The position numbers were made by a program, and so were the translations under genes. From NCBI RefSeq assembly GCF_001999325.1, contig NZ_MVAR01000014.1, positions 23,526-87,525 of the forward strand: a stretch of DNA of 64,000 bases. The letters run 5' to 3'. This DNA comes from Thioalkalivibrio versutus. GTDB lineage: Bacteria > Pseudomonadota > Gammaproteobacteria > Ectothiorhodospirales > Ectothiorhodospiraceae. The notes beneath the pieces were generated by a model. That model saw only the letters and a program-made list of their open reading frames with translations, was not told the DNA's origin and ran no database searches. Below, in pieces: positions 7,298 through 16,036 of this stretch. Numbering within the stretch: position 1 is the stretch's first letter; each line of letters starts with the position of its first letter.

Positions 7298-9829
7298 CTA
7301 CGGGGCCAGCGCGCGTTCGATCACGTCGCGCAGATCGCGCGAGACTTCGAGTGCGGCCAGACGCTCGAGTTCCGCTCGCATCAATTCACTGCGCACGGTG
7401 TCGACCTTGCGCCAGCGGGTCAGCGGCTGGGCCAGGCGTGCGGCGGTCTGCGGGTTCATCGCGTCCAGCTTCTCGACGAAGCCGCCCATGCGGCGGTAGC
7501 CCTCGCCGTCGTCCTGGTGGAAGTGGCGTTCGTTGCGCGCCATGAACGGCCCCAGCACCGCGCGCACGCGGTTCGGGTTGGTCCAGCGAAAGCCGGGGTG
7601 CTCAAGCAGCGCGTCCAGGCGCTCGAAACCGCCGGCGACCTGGCTGCCCGCCTGCAGCCCGAAGTACTTGTCCAGCACCAGCGGGTCGTCGCGGTAGCGC
7701 TTTTCGAAGTCCGCCAGCAGCACCTGGCGCGCCTCGTGGTCCAGTTCGTTGACCGCGTTCAGTGCGCCCATGCGCATGGTCTGGCTGCGCGCCTTCTGGT
7801 ACTGCGCCAGGGCCTCCGGCACCGCGGCCTGGTCGCGCGCGGCGACGCGCAGCGCCAGCAGCCGGTTGCGCAGCTGGCGCCGGCCCATGGCCTCGGCGGT
7901 GAACGCACCGTCGTCGACGTCATCCAGCTTCGGCTGGATCTGCTGCATCGCCTCGGTCAGCGGCATGTACAGGCGCTTCTCCAGGTCGTCGCGCTCGTTG
8001 CGCAGGCGCACCGGATCCACGCGCTCGAACAGCTCGGCCAGCTCGCGGGTCGGCGGCAGCTGCAGGATGGTCGCCAACAGCACCGGCTCGATCGCCTCGT
8101 CGCGCAACAGCGCCGCCAGGGCATGCTCGATCGCCGCCTCCAACGCGGTGTCGGCGGCATCGTGCTCGATGCGTGACCGGATCGCGCGGCGGAACAGCGT
8201 CTGCGCCGCCTCCCAGCGGGCAAAGGCGTCGTCGTCATAGGCCAGCAGGTGGGCCAGCTCGTCCACGCCCTGGTTGGCGTTCAGGATCACCGGGGCGGAG
8301 AAGCCGCGCAGCCAGGAGATCGCGGCTGGCGAGTCGGACAGCGCTTCGAAACGGAAGGTCTGCTCGCCCTCGCTGAGCTCCAGCACCCACTCGTCCTGCA
8401 CCTCGCCACCCTTCTGGTGGGCCGTGATGCGCCGTCCTTTCGCATCCAGAAAGGCCACCCGCATCGGGATCACCACAGGCTCCTTGTGCTCCTGCCCTGG
8501 AGTTGGCGGCGTCTCCTGCGTGAGCGTGATGCGCGCCTGGCCACCGGGGCCGTCAAACGACGTCGCGGCCGTTACCCGCGGGGTGCCGGCCTGGGTGTAC
8601 CAGCGCTTGAATGGCGTCAGGTTGCGCCCACTGACCTCGGCCATCACCGCCACGAAGTCGTCAGTGGTCACCGCCTGACCGTCGAAGCGCTCGAAGTAGA
8701 CATCCAGTCCGCGGCGGAAGGTCTCGCGCCCGATCAGGGTGCGCAGCATGCGGATCAGCTCCGCACCCTTTTCGTACACGGTCAGGGTGTAGAAGTTGTT
8801 GATCTCGGCGTAGTGATCCGGGCGCACCGGGTGCGCCAGCGGGCCGGCATCCTCCGGGAACTGGAAGGCGCGCAGCATGGCCACGTCGTCGATGCGCTTC
8901 ACGCCGAACAGGGTGCAGTCGGTGGTGAACTCCTGGTCACGAAAGACCGTGAGCCCCTCCTTCAGCGACAGCTGGAACCAGTCGCGGCAGGTCACGCGGT
9001 TGCCCGACCAGTTGTGGAAGTACTCGTGGGCGATCACCGACTCGATGGCGACGAAGTCGTCGTCGGTGGCGGTATCGGGGCTGGCCAGCACGTACTTGGC
9101 GTTGAACAGGTTCAACCCCTTGTTCTCCATCGCCCCCATGTTGAAGTCGTCCACCGCGACGATCATGTACACATCCAGATCGTATTCGCGGCCGAAGGCC
9201 TCCTCATCAAAGCGCATGGCGCGCTTCAGCGAGGCCAGCGCGTGATCGCAGCGATCGGCGTTGTGTGCCTCCACGTACAGCTCGAGCTGAACCTCGCGCC
9301 CGGACATCGTGGTGAAGGTGTCGCGCTGGCAGGCCAGATCCCCCGCGACCAGCGCGAACAGGTACGACGGCTTGAGGAACGGGTCCTCCCACACGGCGTA
9401 ATGCCGGCCACCGTCCAGCTCGCCGGCCTCCACCCGGTTACCGTTCGCCAGCAGTACCGGGTATTGCACCCGGTCCGCCTCCAGGCGCACGCGATAGGTT
9501 GTCAGTACGTCCGGACGATCGGGGAAGAACGTGATGCGGCGAAATCCCTCCGGCTCGCACTGGGTGCAGAGGTTGCCGCTGGAGGCGTACAACCCCTCCA
9601 GCGCGGTGTTCTGATCCGGGTGGCAGCGGCTGACGATTTCCAGCCGCGCGGCCTCCGGCAGGCCGTGGAGCAGCAGCCCCTCGGCGTCCTGTTCCAGCAA
9701 ACCCTCGGCCGGCTTGGCGCCGTCCACCGTGAACGAGACCAGCTCCACGCCATCGCCATACAGGCGCAGCGGCGCATCCGGCGGCTGATAGTCGTTCAGA
9801 TAAACCGCCAGGGGGCTCGCATCACGCAT
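7298..9829 (-). CDS. pepN: aminopeptidase N (M1 family), N-terminally shortened
   Basis: This is an 843-residue cytosolic zinc aminopeptidase of the E. coli PepN type, releasing N-terminal residues from peptides. The exopeptidase motif GAMEN (about 240) and the zinc motif HEYFHNW with a downstream Glu in LKEGLTVF (about 277–300) are intact, and the long helical C-terminal domain is present. The start at 9829 has GGAG 6–7 bases upstream. The N-terminus reads YLNDYQPPD and then directly APLRLYGDGVEL. In PepN proteins I know, about 30–35 residues forming the first beta strands separate these two segments. The reading frame is kept. Function is therefore not certain, although the catalytic core looks complete. 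Confidence 0.93.
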   Translation of the reverse strand: MRDASPLAVYLNDYQPPDAPLRLYGDGVELVSFTVDGAKPAEGLLEQDAEGLLLHGLPEAARLEIVSRCHPDQNTALEGLYASSGNLCTQCEPEGFRRITFFPDRPDVLTTYRVRLEADRVQYPVLLANGNRVEAGELDGGRHYAVWEDPFLKPSYLFALVAGDLACQRDTFTTMSGREVQLELYVEAHNADRCDHALASLKRAMRFDEEAFGREYDLDVYMIVAVDDFNMGAMENKGLNLFNAKYVLASPDTATDDDFVAIESVIAHEYFHNWSGNRVTCRDWFQLSLKEGLTVFRDQEFTTDCTLFGVKRIDDVAMLRAFQFPEDAGPLAHPVRPDHYAEINNFYTLTVYEKGAELIRMLRTLIGRETFRRGLDVYFERFDGQAVTTDDFVAVMAEVSGRNLTPFKRWYTQAGTPRVTAATSFDGPGGQARITLTQETPPTPGQEHKEPVVIPMRVAFLDAKGRRITAHQKGGEVQDEWVLELSEGEQTFRFEALSDSPAAISWLRGFSAPVILNANQGVDELAHLLAYDDDAFARWEAAQTLFRRAIRSRIEHDAADTALEAAIEHALAALLRDEAIEPVLLATILQLPPTRELAELFERVDPVRLRNERDDLEKRLYMPLTEAMQQIQPKLDDVDDGAFTAEAMGRRQLRNRLLALRVAARDQAAVPEALAQYQKARSQTMRMGALNAVNELDHEARQVLLADFEKRYRDDPLVLDKYFGLQAGSQVAGGFERLDALLEHPGFRWTNPNRVRAVLGPFMARNERHFHQDDGEGYRRMGGFVEKLDAMNPQTAARLAQPLTRWRKVDTVRSELMRAELERLAALEVSRDLRDVIERALAP

Positions 9830-9935
9830 TCCAAACTCCAAATCAAAAGCTCTGCACAAGGTTTAACACGCCGCCGCGGCCTCAGCCCCAAACCCGGACC
9901 ACAACCCCGCCATTGCAACGCCGGGGTTCCTCACA

Positions 9936-10165
9936 GAGATCGCCACGTCGCTCCGCTCCTCGCGATGACGCCGCTCCTTACCCCCGTCATTGCGAGGCGC
10001 CGAAGGCGACGAAACAATCTCCTGAAGCTCGCGAAGCGTCGGGTTCGAGAGCTCCAGTGGTCTCGGACGGAGATGACTCGCTGCGTTCGCCCTTCGGGCC
10101 GGCCTGCGGCCGTTCAACGCGCTTCGCGCTCTTGTGCCACGGCGCCGGCGGCCCCTCGCCATGAC
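9936..10165. repeat. intergenic palindromic repeats in the 383-base pepN–tatD gap
   Basis: The gap between pepN and tatD has no gene. It holds three related segments. One inverted copy at 9936–9970 reads, on the minus strand, CGTCATCGCGAGGAGCGGAG. A direct copy at 9985–10021 begins CGTCATTGCGAGGCGCCGAA and ends CAATCTC. A terminal CTCGCCATGAC at 10155–10165 pairs with the second copy. This is the widespread class of dispersed repeats beginning GTCATTGCGAG seen in many proteobacteria. No protein or RNA is evident, and both flanking genes are transcribed away from it. Confidence 0.75.
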
Positions 10166-10212
10166 AGCCCCGGGAACTGGCACCACGCGTCCAATCCGTT
10201 AGCATACCGCGC

Positions 10213-11034
10213 ATGGAATGGATCGATATCTGCTTTAACCTCACCCACGAATCCTTCAACAAGGAACGCGACGAGGTCCTCGAGCGCGCCCGCGAGGCCG
10301 GCGTGTCCTGGATGCTGATCACCGGCGCCGACGCCCACCAGAGCGAAAAGTGCCTGGAGATCGCCGACCGCTACCCGGACTGCTGCCGCGCCACCCTGGG
10401 CGTGCATCCACATCTCGCCAAACAGTGGACCGACGCGGTCGCCGCCCGGTTCAGTGACCTCGCCCGCGCGGACGCCAACGTGGTCGCCATGGGCGAGATG
10501 GGTCTGGACTACAACCGGGACCACTCGCCGCGCCCGCAGCAGCGCAGCGCCTTCGAGGCCCAGCTGGAGCTGGCCGCCGACCTCGGCCTGCCGGTATTCC
10601 TGCACGAACGCGACGCCCACCACGACTTCGCCCAGATCCTGCGCCGCTGGCGCGACAAGGTGCCGGCGGCCGTGGTGCACTGCTTCACCGGCGAGGCCGA
10701 CGCCCTGGCCGAATACCTCGACCTCGACTGCCACATCGGCATCACCGGCTGGGTCTGCGACGAACGCCGCGGCCACCACCTGCACCCGCTGGTCCCGCGC
10801 ATCCCGCGCGGCCGCCTGATGATCGAGACCGACGCCCCCTACCTCCTGCCGCGCAGCCTGCCCAAGGGCACCGGCAAGAAGATCGGCAACGGCCGGCGCA
10901 ATGAGCCCGCCTTCCTCCCCCACATCGGCGAATACGTGGCCCAACTGCGCGACGAGACCCCGGAAGACCTCGCCGCCCACACCACCGCCACCGCCCGCGC
11001 CTTCTACAACCTCCCCGAAACCGCCGGTGTCTGA
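10213..11034 (+). CDS. tatD: TatD family metal-dependent DNase
   Basis: The product is a 273-residue TIM-barrel metallohydrolase of the TatD family, 3'–5' DNase/RNase enzymes linked to DNA repair. Family motifs are all visible: TLGVHPH (about 62), GEMGLDYNR (about 96), PVFLHERDAHHDF, VVHCFTGE, GITGWVCDERRG and MIETDAPYLLP. The N-terminal metal-ligand motif of the family (usually D-x-H/N) reads DICFNLTH, as in E. coli TatD where the second position is Asn. It overlaps the SDR gene downstream by 8 bases, suggesting coupling. No tatABC genes are nearby. Confidence 0.95.
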   Translation: MEWIDICFNLTHESFNKERDEVLERAREAGVSWMLITGADAHQSEKCLEIADRYPDCCRATLGVHPHLAKQWTDAVAARFSDLARADANVVAMGEMGLDYNRDHSPRPQQRSAFEAQLELAADLGLPVFLHERDAHHDFAQILRRWRDKVPAAVVHCFTGEADALAEYLDLDCHIGITGWVCDERRGHHLHPLVPRIPRGRLMIETDAPYLLPRSLPKGTGKKIGNGRRNEPAFLPHIGEYVAQLRDETPEDLAAHTTATARAFYNLPETAGV

Positions 11035-11797
11035 AACACCGGACAACGACCCGACGCCACGGGTGGCGCTGGTCACCGGCGCCGCGCGCGGGATCGGCCT
11101 CGGCATCGCCGGGCGTCTGGTACGGGATGGCTGGCAGGTGGTACTGACCGACCTCGACGGCGCCGAATGCGAACAGGCCGCCGCGCGCATCGGCCCCGCG
11201 GCCCGGGCGATGACGCTGGATGTCCGCGACGAGGACCAGGTCCGCGAAGCCATTCGGCGCACGGAGGAATGGCACGGCGGACTCGATGCGCTGGTCAACA
11301 ATGCCGGCATCAGCGACCCGCACTCCGGGCCACTGGAAGAACTGGACCTGGCCGACTGGCAGCGCTGGCTGGACACCAACCTCACCGGTGCCTTCCTGCT
11401 TGGCAAGCATGCCCTGCCGCTGCTGCGCCACCGCCATGGGGCCATCGTGAACATCAGCTCGACTCGCGCCCTGCAGTCGGAGCCACACACCGAGGCCTAC
11501 GCCGCCAGCAAGGGCGGCCTCGACGCCTTCACCCACGCCCTGGCCATCAGCGCCGGGCCGGACGTCCGCGTGAACGCCATCCGCCCCGGCTGGATCGACG
11601 CCCGCAGCCCCGACCAGCAACAGGCCGAGCCCCTGTCCGCACAGGACCACGCCCAGCACCCGGCCGGGCGCGTCGGCCAGCCCGCCGACATCGCCGCCCT
11701 CACCGCCTTCCTGCTCGGCCCCGACGCCGGCTTCGTCACCGGCCAGACCTGGACCGTCGACGGCGGCATGACCCGCCGCATGATCTATACCGAATGA
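11027..11797 (+). CDS. short-chain dehydrogenase/reductase
   Basis: This is a 256-residue classical SDR. It has the nucleotide-binding motif TGAARGIG (about residue 16), NNAG, a catalytic Ser in NISST, YAASK with the catalytic Tyr and Lys, and the closing TVDGGM. An acidic residue at the end of beta-2 (TDLDG) favours NAD(H) over NADP(H). The substrate cannot be read from the sequence. The GTG at 11027 overlaps the tatD stop; an in-frame GTG at 11063 is an alternative that would begin just before the Rossmann fold. Confidence 0.88.
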   Translation: MSETPDNDPTPRVALVTGAARGIGLGIAGRLVRDGWQVVLTDLDGAECEQAAARIGPAARAMTLDVRDEDQVREAIRRTEEWHGGLDALVNNAGISDPHSGPLEELDLADWQRWLDTNLTGAFLLGKHALPLLRHRHGAIVNISSTRALQSEPHTEAYAASKGGLDAFTHALAISAGPDVRVNAIRPGWIDARSPDQQQAEPLSAQDHAQHPAGRVGQPADIAALTAFLLGPDAGFVTGQTWTVDGGMTRRMIYTE

Positions 11798-11835
11798 GCC
11801 GATCCATGAACGGGAAAGGCCGGCCCAAAGGCGGA

Positions 11836-11874
11836 AACGAAAACGCCCCGGAACGACCAGCGTTCCAGGGCGTT
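11836..11874 (-). terminator. intrinsic terminator of tsdBA
   Basis: A 14-bp stem with one mismatch (arms 11842–11855 and 11861–11874, loop ACCAG) is followed on the minus strand by TTTTCGTTTCC. It lies about 40 bases beyond the tsdA stop codon. It may also limit readthrough from the convergent SDR gene. Confidence 0.78.
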
Positions 11875-11911
11875 GATGTCCTCCCAGTGAATCAGCCGGG
11901 AGGCGATCGCG

Positions 11912-12913
11912 TCAGTCGAAGGTACGCGAGCGGAGGATCTCCGGGCGCAGGAAGTCCTTCTCGCCGGTGTTGTCGTGATCGCCCAGCAAGTGCCCGTCCA
12001 CCTCGCGCACGGTCCCGTAGAGGGTGCGCCCGTGGAAATTGGCGTGCTTTTCGCGGGTCTCGTGGACATCACCGGTGTAGCGCGGGTCCTGCGGGCGTTC
12101 GTGACTGTTCATGTAGAACGCCACATCCCAGGCCTCCTGGTCGCTGAGCGAGTTCGGCTGGCCCAGCGGCATGTTGTGCTTGATGAAGGCCGCCGAGGTA
12201 TTGATCCGCGACATCCCGGCACCCCAGTTGTAGGAACCATCTCCCCACAACGGCGGGAAGACCACCTGGCCGTCCTGCTTCAACCCCTGACCGTCCTCTG
12301 CGTGGCAGATCGCGCAGCTCTGGGCATAGACCTCCTTGCCGCGCTCGTAGTTAGGCTCCTGTTCCGGCTCGGCCACCGATCCATAGCCACGCCCGTAGAT
12401 CTCCTGGTCCGGGTAGACCGGCGCACCCTTGGCCAGCCACTGCATGTAGGTAGTGATGGCCAGCATCGTGTCGCTGCCGTACTCCGGCGGATTGCCATTC
12501 ATCGAGTAGGTGAAGCAACCCACCACGCGTTCCTCGAGGCTGTTCACCTGCCAGTTCTTGCCGCGGTAGTCCGGCAGCGTGATCGCGGCCGGCCACAAAG
12601 CGGCACTGAACGGCTGGCGCCCGGCATCCATGTGGCAGCTGGCACAATTCATGTCATTGAACACATGCTGTCCGCGCAGTTGCTGGGTATCGACGAACAG
12701 GTCATGACCGCGCCGGACCACGTCCTTGAGTTCGGGACTCATGGCGGCATCCTCGAGATCCTGAAGCGTCGGCGGGATATGGACGAGCTGGCCCTCCTCC
12801 GGCTCGGCATAACCGAGGGCGAACAGGGGCTTGTATTCGTCCCAGGCAGCGCTCGCGGCACCGGCCAGCAGGACGGCCGCGCCCGTCGTCAGCGTGAGCT
12901 TGCGAATCTTCAT
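11912..12913 (-). CDS. tsdA: thiosulfate dehydrogenase TsdA-type dihaem cytochrome c
   Basis: This is a 333-residue exported protein (signal peptide about 1–22) with two haem-c motifs, CASCH (about 92) and CAICH (about 195). Between them lies EERVVGCFTYSMNG, corresponding to the TsdA segment whose cysteine is the unusual axial ligand of haem 1 in Allochromatium vinosum. TsdA catalyses the interconversion of thiosulfate and tetrathionate in the periplasm. The gene starts inside the tsdB stop codon (ATGA overlap), matching known tsdBA operons. The family call is strong; the direction of the reaction in vivo cannot be told from sequence. Confidence 0.85.
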   Translation of the reverse strand: MKIRKLTLTTGAAVLLAGAASAAWDEYKPLFALGYAEPEEGQLVHIPPTLQDLEDAAMSPELKDVVRRGHDLFVDTQQLRGQHVFNDMNCASCHMDAGRQPFSAALWPAAITLPDYRGKNWQVNSLEERVVGCFTYSMNGNPPEYGSDTMLAITTYMQWLAKGAPVYPDQEIYGRGYGSVAEPEQEPNYERGKEVYAQSCAICHAEDGQGLKQDGQVVFPPLWGDGSYNWGAGMSRINTSAAFIKHNMPLGQPNSLSDQEAWDVAFYMNSHERPQDPRYTGDVHETREKHANFHGRTLYGTVREVDGHLLGDHDNTGEKDFLRPEILRSRTFD

Positions 12914-13587
12914 TCCGTATCCCCTTGTGCCGACGTGACACGTTGACGGGCCAGCCAGGCCGAGACGGCCCGGATGTCCTCATCGCTCATGCGCTTGGCG
13001 ATCGCCGCCATCAGGCCCTGAGGATCGTTGTCGCGCTCGCCCTCCTGCCACTGACGCAGTTGACCGGCGATATAGCCGGCATGCTGACTCGCGATGCCCG
13101 GGAACACATCACCGGCCCCGGCATTGCCCGGGCCGTGGCAGCTCTGGCAGCTGACGATGTACTGGTTCCAGTCCCCACGCCGCGCCAGCTCCTCGCCGCG
13201 CGCTAGGGTGGCGTCATCCACGTCGTCGCCCCCCTCGGCCTGGGTAACCGGAAGCTGCGCGTAGTACGCAGCGACATCGGCTACAGCCTGATCATCCAGC
13301 ATATTGGCGAACGCGGCCATGGTGCTGTTCTGGCGGCGGCCTTCCTGGTAATCCTTCAGTTGCCGCGCGATATAGCCTGCGGACAGACCGGCCAGACGCG
13401 GCCAGGATTCGCCTCCCGGAACGTTCTGCCCGGAGCCATCGGCCTGATGGCAGGAAACGCAGGTCTGCGTCAGACCCTCCCCGCGCTGCGGATCACCTTC
13501 GAGGCCATCGACGGCCAGTGCCGGCGTCCCCGCGAGGCCGAGACCGAGAAGGAGAGCCAACCCTCCGGCAAGCTGTTTCTTTTTCAT
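12910..13587 (-). CDS. tsdB: TsdB-like dihaem cytochrome c (cytochrome c4 type)
   Basis: The product has 225 residues, a cleavable signal peptide (about 1–25) and two cytochrome c domains with CVSCH (about 43) and CQSCH (about 147), the c4-like tandem arrangement. Conserved Met-containing segments (NSTMAAFANML and LMAAIAKRMSDED) probably supply the distal ligands. In tsdBA operons TsdB accepts electrons from TsdA and hands them to the respiratory chain. Its position directly upstream of, and overlapping, the tsdA-like gene supports that role. An FNR-type box lies about 150 bases upstream. Confidence 0.83.
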   Translation of the reverse strand: MKKKQLAGGLALLLGLGLAGTPALAVDGLEGDPQRGEGLTQTCVSCHQADGSGQNVPGGESWPRLAGLSAGYIARQLKDYQEGRRQNSTMAAFANMLDDQAVADVAAYYAQLPVTQAEGGDDVDDATLARGEELARRGDWNQYIVSCQSCHGPGNAGAGDVFPGIASQHAGYIAGQLRQWQEGERDNDPQGLMAAIAKRMSDEDIRAVSAWLARQRVTSAQGDTE

Positions 13588-13946
13588 ATGTGCTGTCCTT
13601 GGTCATGAGCCGCTATGCGCCGAAAGAGGAGTCACCGAACGGTCACCCCGATCATCGGGCGGACCCCGGAATAACAACTAAAGAATATTCTCAATTCAGC
13701 ATAAAGGATACGTCCTGCGGTTAGAGACAGCCGGGTTCTTGATGCAGATCAAACCTCTCCCACACAGGGACCTACGCCAAGGCGTAGATGGGGCAGCACA
13801 TCCCTGGCTACTGGCCTGGCTACTGGCTGAACTAGCGCCGAATCGCGCCAGTGCCGGCAAGGGCTCCAAAGTGACGTGGTACCTGCGAACCGGAACCATG
13901 CCGTAGCATGACCCGTCTGATCGCAACTGGAACAGGGAGACAGAGC
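13588..13946. promoter_or_regulatory. divergent tsdB–gcvR control region with a perfect FNR-type box
   Basis: The 359-base gap contains no gene. At 13739–13752 it holds TTGATGCAGATCAA, an exact match to the FNR/Anr consensus TTGATnnnnATCAA. A second palindrome, CTACGCCAAGGCGTAG, lies at 13772–13787. For tsdB, TTGAGA (13694–13689, minus strand) is a possible -35 element in an AT-rich stretch. The box would then sit about 54 bp upstream of the -35, compatible with class I activation. For gcvR the box lies about 195 bases upstream of the start codon. Confidence 0.7.
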
Positions 13947-14492
13947 ATGAAGACTTCGGTGATTCTGACGGTGATCGGGCCGGACCGGCCGGGGCTGGTC
14001 AGCGCGGTGGCGGCGCGGGCGCGGGCGGCGGGCGGCAACTGGCTGGAGAGCCGCATGACGCAGCTGGCCGGTCAGTTTGCCGGGGTCGTGCTGCTGGAGG
14101 CCGAGGCGGATGCCGCGGACCAGCTGGAGGCCGCACTGCGCGAGCTGGAGGGGGACGGTCTACAGGTCCAGATCCAGCGCGGGAGTGAGCTTCCGGCACC
14201 GCCCTGGCACCGGGTGATGCTCGATCTGGTCGGACACGACCGGCCGGGGATCGTGCAGGACATCACCGCCATCCTCTCGCGCCACGGCGTCAGCGTGGAA
14301 ACCCTGGATACGGCCTGCAAACCGGGCTCAATGACCGGCGAACCAATGTTCCACGCGCAGGCGCAGCTCGGCGTCCCCGAGGACCTGGATCTGGACACCC
14401 TGCAGGACGCCCTCGAGGCACTGGCCAACGAACTGATGGTCGACCTCGAACTCCACGACCCGCAACACGAGCCGCCCGGGGCCGCAGCCTGA
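13947..14492 (+). CDS. gcvR: GcvR-like double ACT domain regulatory protein
   Basis: The product is 181 residues made of two ACT domains. Each begins with the motif (I/V)(I/V)GxDRPG: VIGPDRPGLVSAV (about 10) and LVGHDRPGIVQDI (about 95). This is the size and layout of E. coli GcvR (190 residues), which antagonises the activator GcvA of the glycine cleavage system in response to glycine. No gcvA or gcv genes are in the window, so the target is unknown. The ATG at 13947 follows AGGGAGA at suitable spacing; a start 13 codons upstream is possible but lacks this site. Confidence 0.8.
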   Translation: MKTSVILTVIGPDRPGLVSAVAARARAAGGNWLESRMTQLAGQFAGVVLLEAEADAADQLEAALRELEGDGLQVQIQRGSELPAPPWHRVMLDLVGHDRPGIVQDITAILSRHGVSVETLDTACKPGSMTGEPMFHAQAQLGVPEDLDLDTLQDALEALANELMVDLELHDPQHEPPGAAA

Positions 14493-14551
14493 CCTGGAAT
14501 CCGAGCAAGCTCGATACCCCTCGCCCGTAACGAGCGCGCCGGAAAGCCGCA

Positions 14552-16036
14552 TCAGGGGGCGGCGCGGTGGCGGCGAGCGGCGTCGAGGCGGCGGACGAAG
14601 TCCTGCATCAGGGTGGTGTAGAGCGTCTCGCCGAGGACCTTGTCCTCGATGCCGGCGTCGAGGTTGGGATTGTCGTTCACCTCGATCACCATCACGCCGC
14701 GCGGGGTCTGCTTGAGGTCGACACCGTAGAGGCCGTCGCCGATCAGGTTGGCGGCCTTCACTGCCGTCTTGACCACCGCCGCGGGCACGTCGGCCAGGGC
14801 CTGGGTGCGAAAACCGCCTTCGCGCGGGCCGCCCTTGGCGTCGTGGTTGACGATCTGCCAGTGCTTGCGCGACATCAGGTATTGCGAGGCGTACAGCGGC
14901 TGGCGGTTGAGCACGCCGATGCGCCAGTCGAATTCGGTGTAGACGAACTCCTGGGCGAGGATCAGATCGCTCTCCTTGAGCAGGCGCCGGGCGATGGATT
15001 CCAGCTCGCCGCGGTCGTTCGCCTTGAATACGCCGCGCGAGAAGCTGCCGTCCGGGATCTTGAGCACCACGGGATAGCCGATCGACTCCTCCGCGCGCAG
15101 GATGGTCTCGCGGTTGAGGATCACCGTCTTCGGTGTGGGCACGCGATGGGCGGCCAGGCGTTCGGCCAGATAGACCTTGTTGGTACAGCGCAGGATGGAG
15201 TCGGCATCGTCGATCACCACCATGCCCTCGGCCTCGGCCTTGCGCGCGAAGCGGTAGGTGTAGTGGTCGATCGCGGTGGTCTCGCGGATGAACAGGGCAT
15301 CGAACTCCGCCAGCCGCGGCAGGTCGCGCGCCTGGATCAGCTCGACATCCATCCCCTGCTCCTGTCCAGCGCGGACGAAGCGCTTGAGCGTCGCCGGCGT
15401 GGACGGGGCCAGGGCCTCGTCCAGGTTGTGCAGGATAGCCAGCTCGTAGCGTGCGCTGCGGGCCTCGCGCCGGCGGCGCCAGGGCTTGGAGAGGTAGCGC
15501 TCCAGGGCGGCAAAGAAGGCCGGCTCCTGCTCGGGCTCGAGCGCGTTGAGCGCGAACGGGCGCAGGGCTTGGATCTGCCACCGCCCCTGCAGCCGGAACT
15601 CCACCCGGAACATCGGCGCGGGGAACAGGGCGAACAGCTGCCCGGCGATCTCCTGCAGCGCCGGCTCGGCGCACTGGCCGAACAGCACGGTCAGTTCCAG
15701 CCGTTCCGGATGCGTGCCCTGGCGGCTGCGCCCCAGTACGCGCGCCACACGTTCATCCAGTTCTTCGGTGTCCAGGCTATAGATCGACTTGCGCGACAGG
15801 TCCTGCAGGGTGCGCACGCTGGGGATCACCCGATGCCCGCGCGCCTCCGCCAGCAGCGAGCCGTAGTAGCCGGCCGACAGGTAGCGTTGGCTGCGGCACA
15901 GGTTGATCACCCGCAGGTTGGCGGGATCGTCGACGGCCGGGCCGCGCAGGTAGTCGTCGATGGCCATCACCGGCAGGTCGGGGAAGTGCGGCTTCCAGTC
16001 CGCCCGGCGCTCGACCAGGATGCGATGCTCAGGCAT
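14552..16036 (-). CDS. RimK-like ATP-grasp ligase with RimK-associated N-terminal domain
   Basis: This is a 494-residue two-domain protein. The first half (about 1–200) matches the domain found before some RimK-like ligases. The second half is an ATP-grasp fold with IGYPVVLKIPDGSFSRGVFK (phosphate loop region), LILAQEFVYTEFDWRIGV and the metal-binding GVMVIEVNDNPNLDAG. Such enzymes join amino acids, usually acidic ones, to a carboxyl group of a protein or small molecule by way of an acyl phosphate. It overlaps the upstream GNAT/C39 gene by 8 bases. Comparable ATP-grasp/GNAT/peptidase gene neighbourhoods have been described in comparative surveys of amidoligases. The actual product is not known to me. 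Confidence 0.85.
   Translation of the reverse strand: MPEHRILVERRADWKPHFPDLPVMAIDDYLRGPAVDDPANLRVINLCRSQRYLSAGYYGSLLAEARGHRVIPSVRTLQDLSRKSIYSLDTEELDERVARVLGRSRQGTHPERLELTVLFGQCAEPALQEIAGQLFALFPAPMFRVEFRLQGRWQIQALRPFALNALEPEQEPAFFAALERYLSKPWRRRREARSARYELAILHNLDEALAPSTPATLKRFVRAGQEQGMDVELIQARDLPRLAEFDALFIRETTAIDHYTYRFARKAEAEGMVVIDDADSILRCTNKVYLAERLAAHRVPTPKTVILNRETILRAEESIGYPVVLKIPDGSFSRGVFKANDRGELESIARRLLKESDLILAQEFVYTEFDWRIGVLNRQPLYASQYLMSRKHWQIVNHDAKGGPREGGFRTQALADVPAAVVKTAVKAANLIGDGLYGVDLKQTPRGVMVIEVNDNPNLDAGIEDKVLGETLYTTLMQDFVRRLDAARRHRAAP

Noticed and set aside
8249..10318. 689-codon plus-strand open frame across pepN
   Set aside because: It is antisense to a clear PepN and arises from high GC content. 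It matches no family and lacks a start signal.
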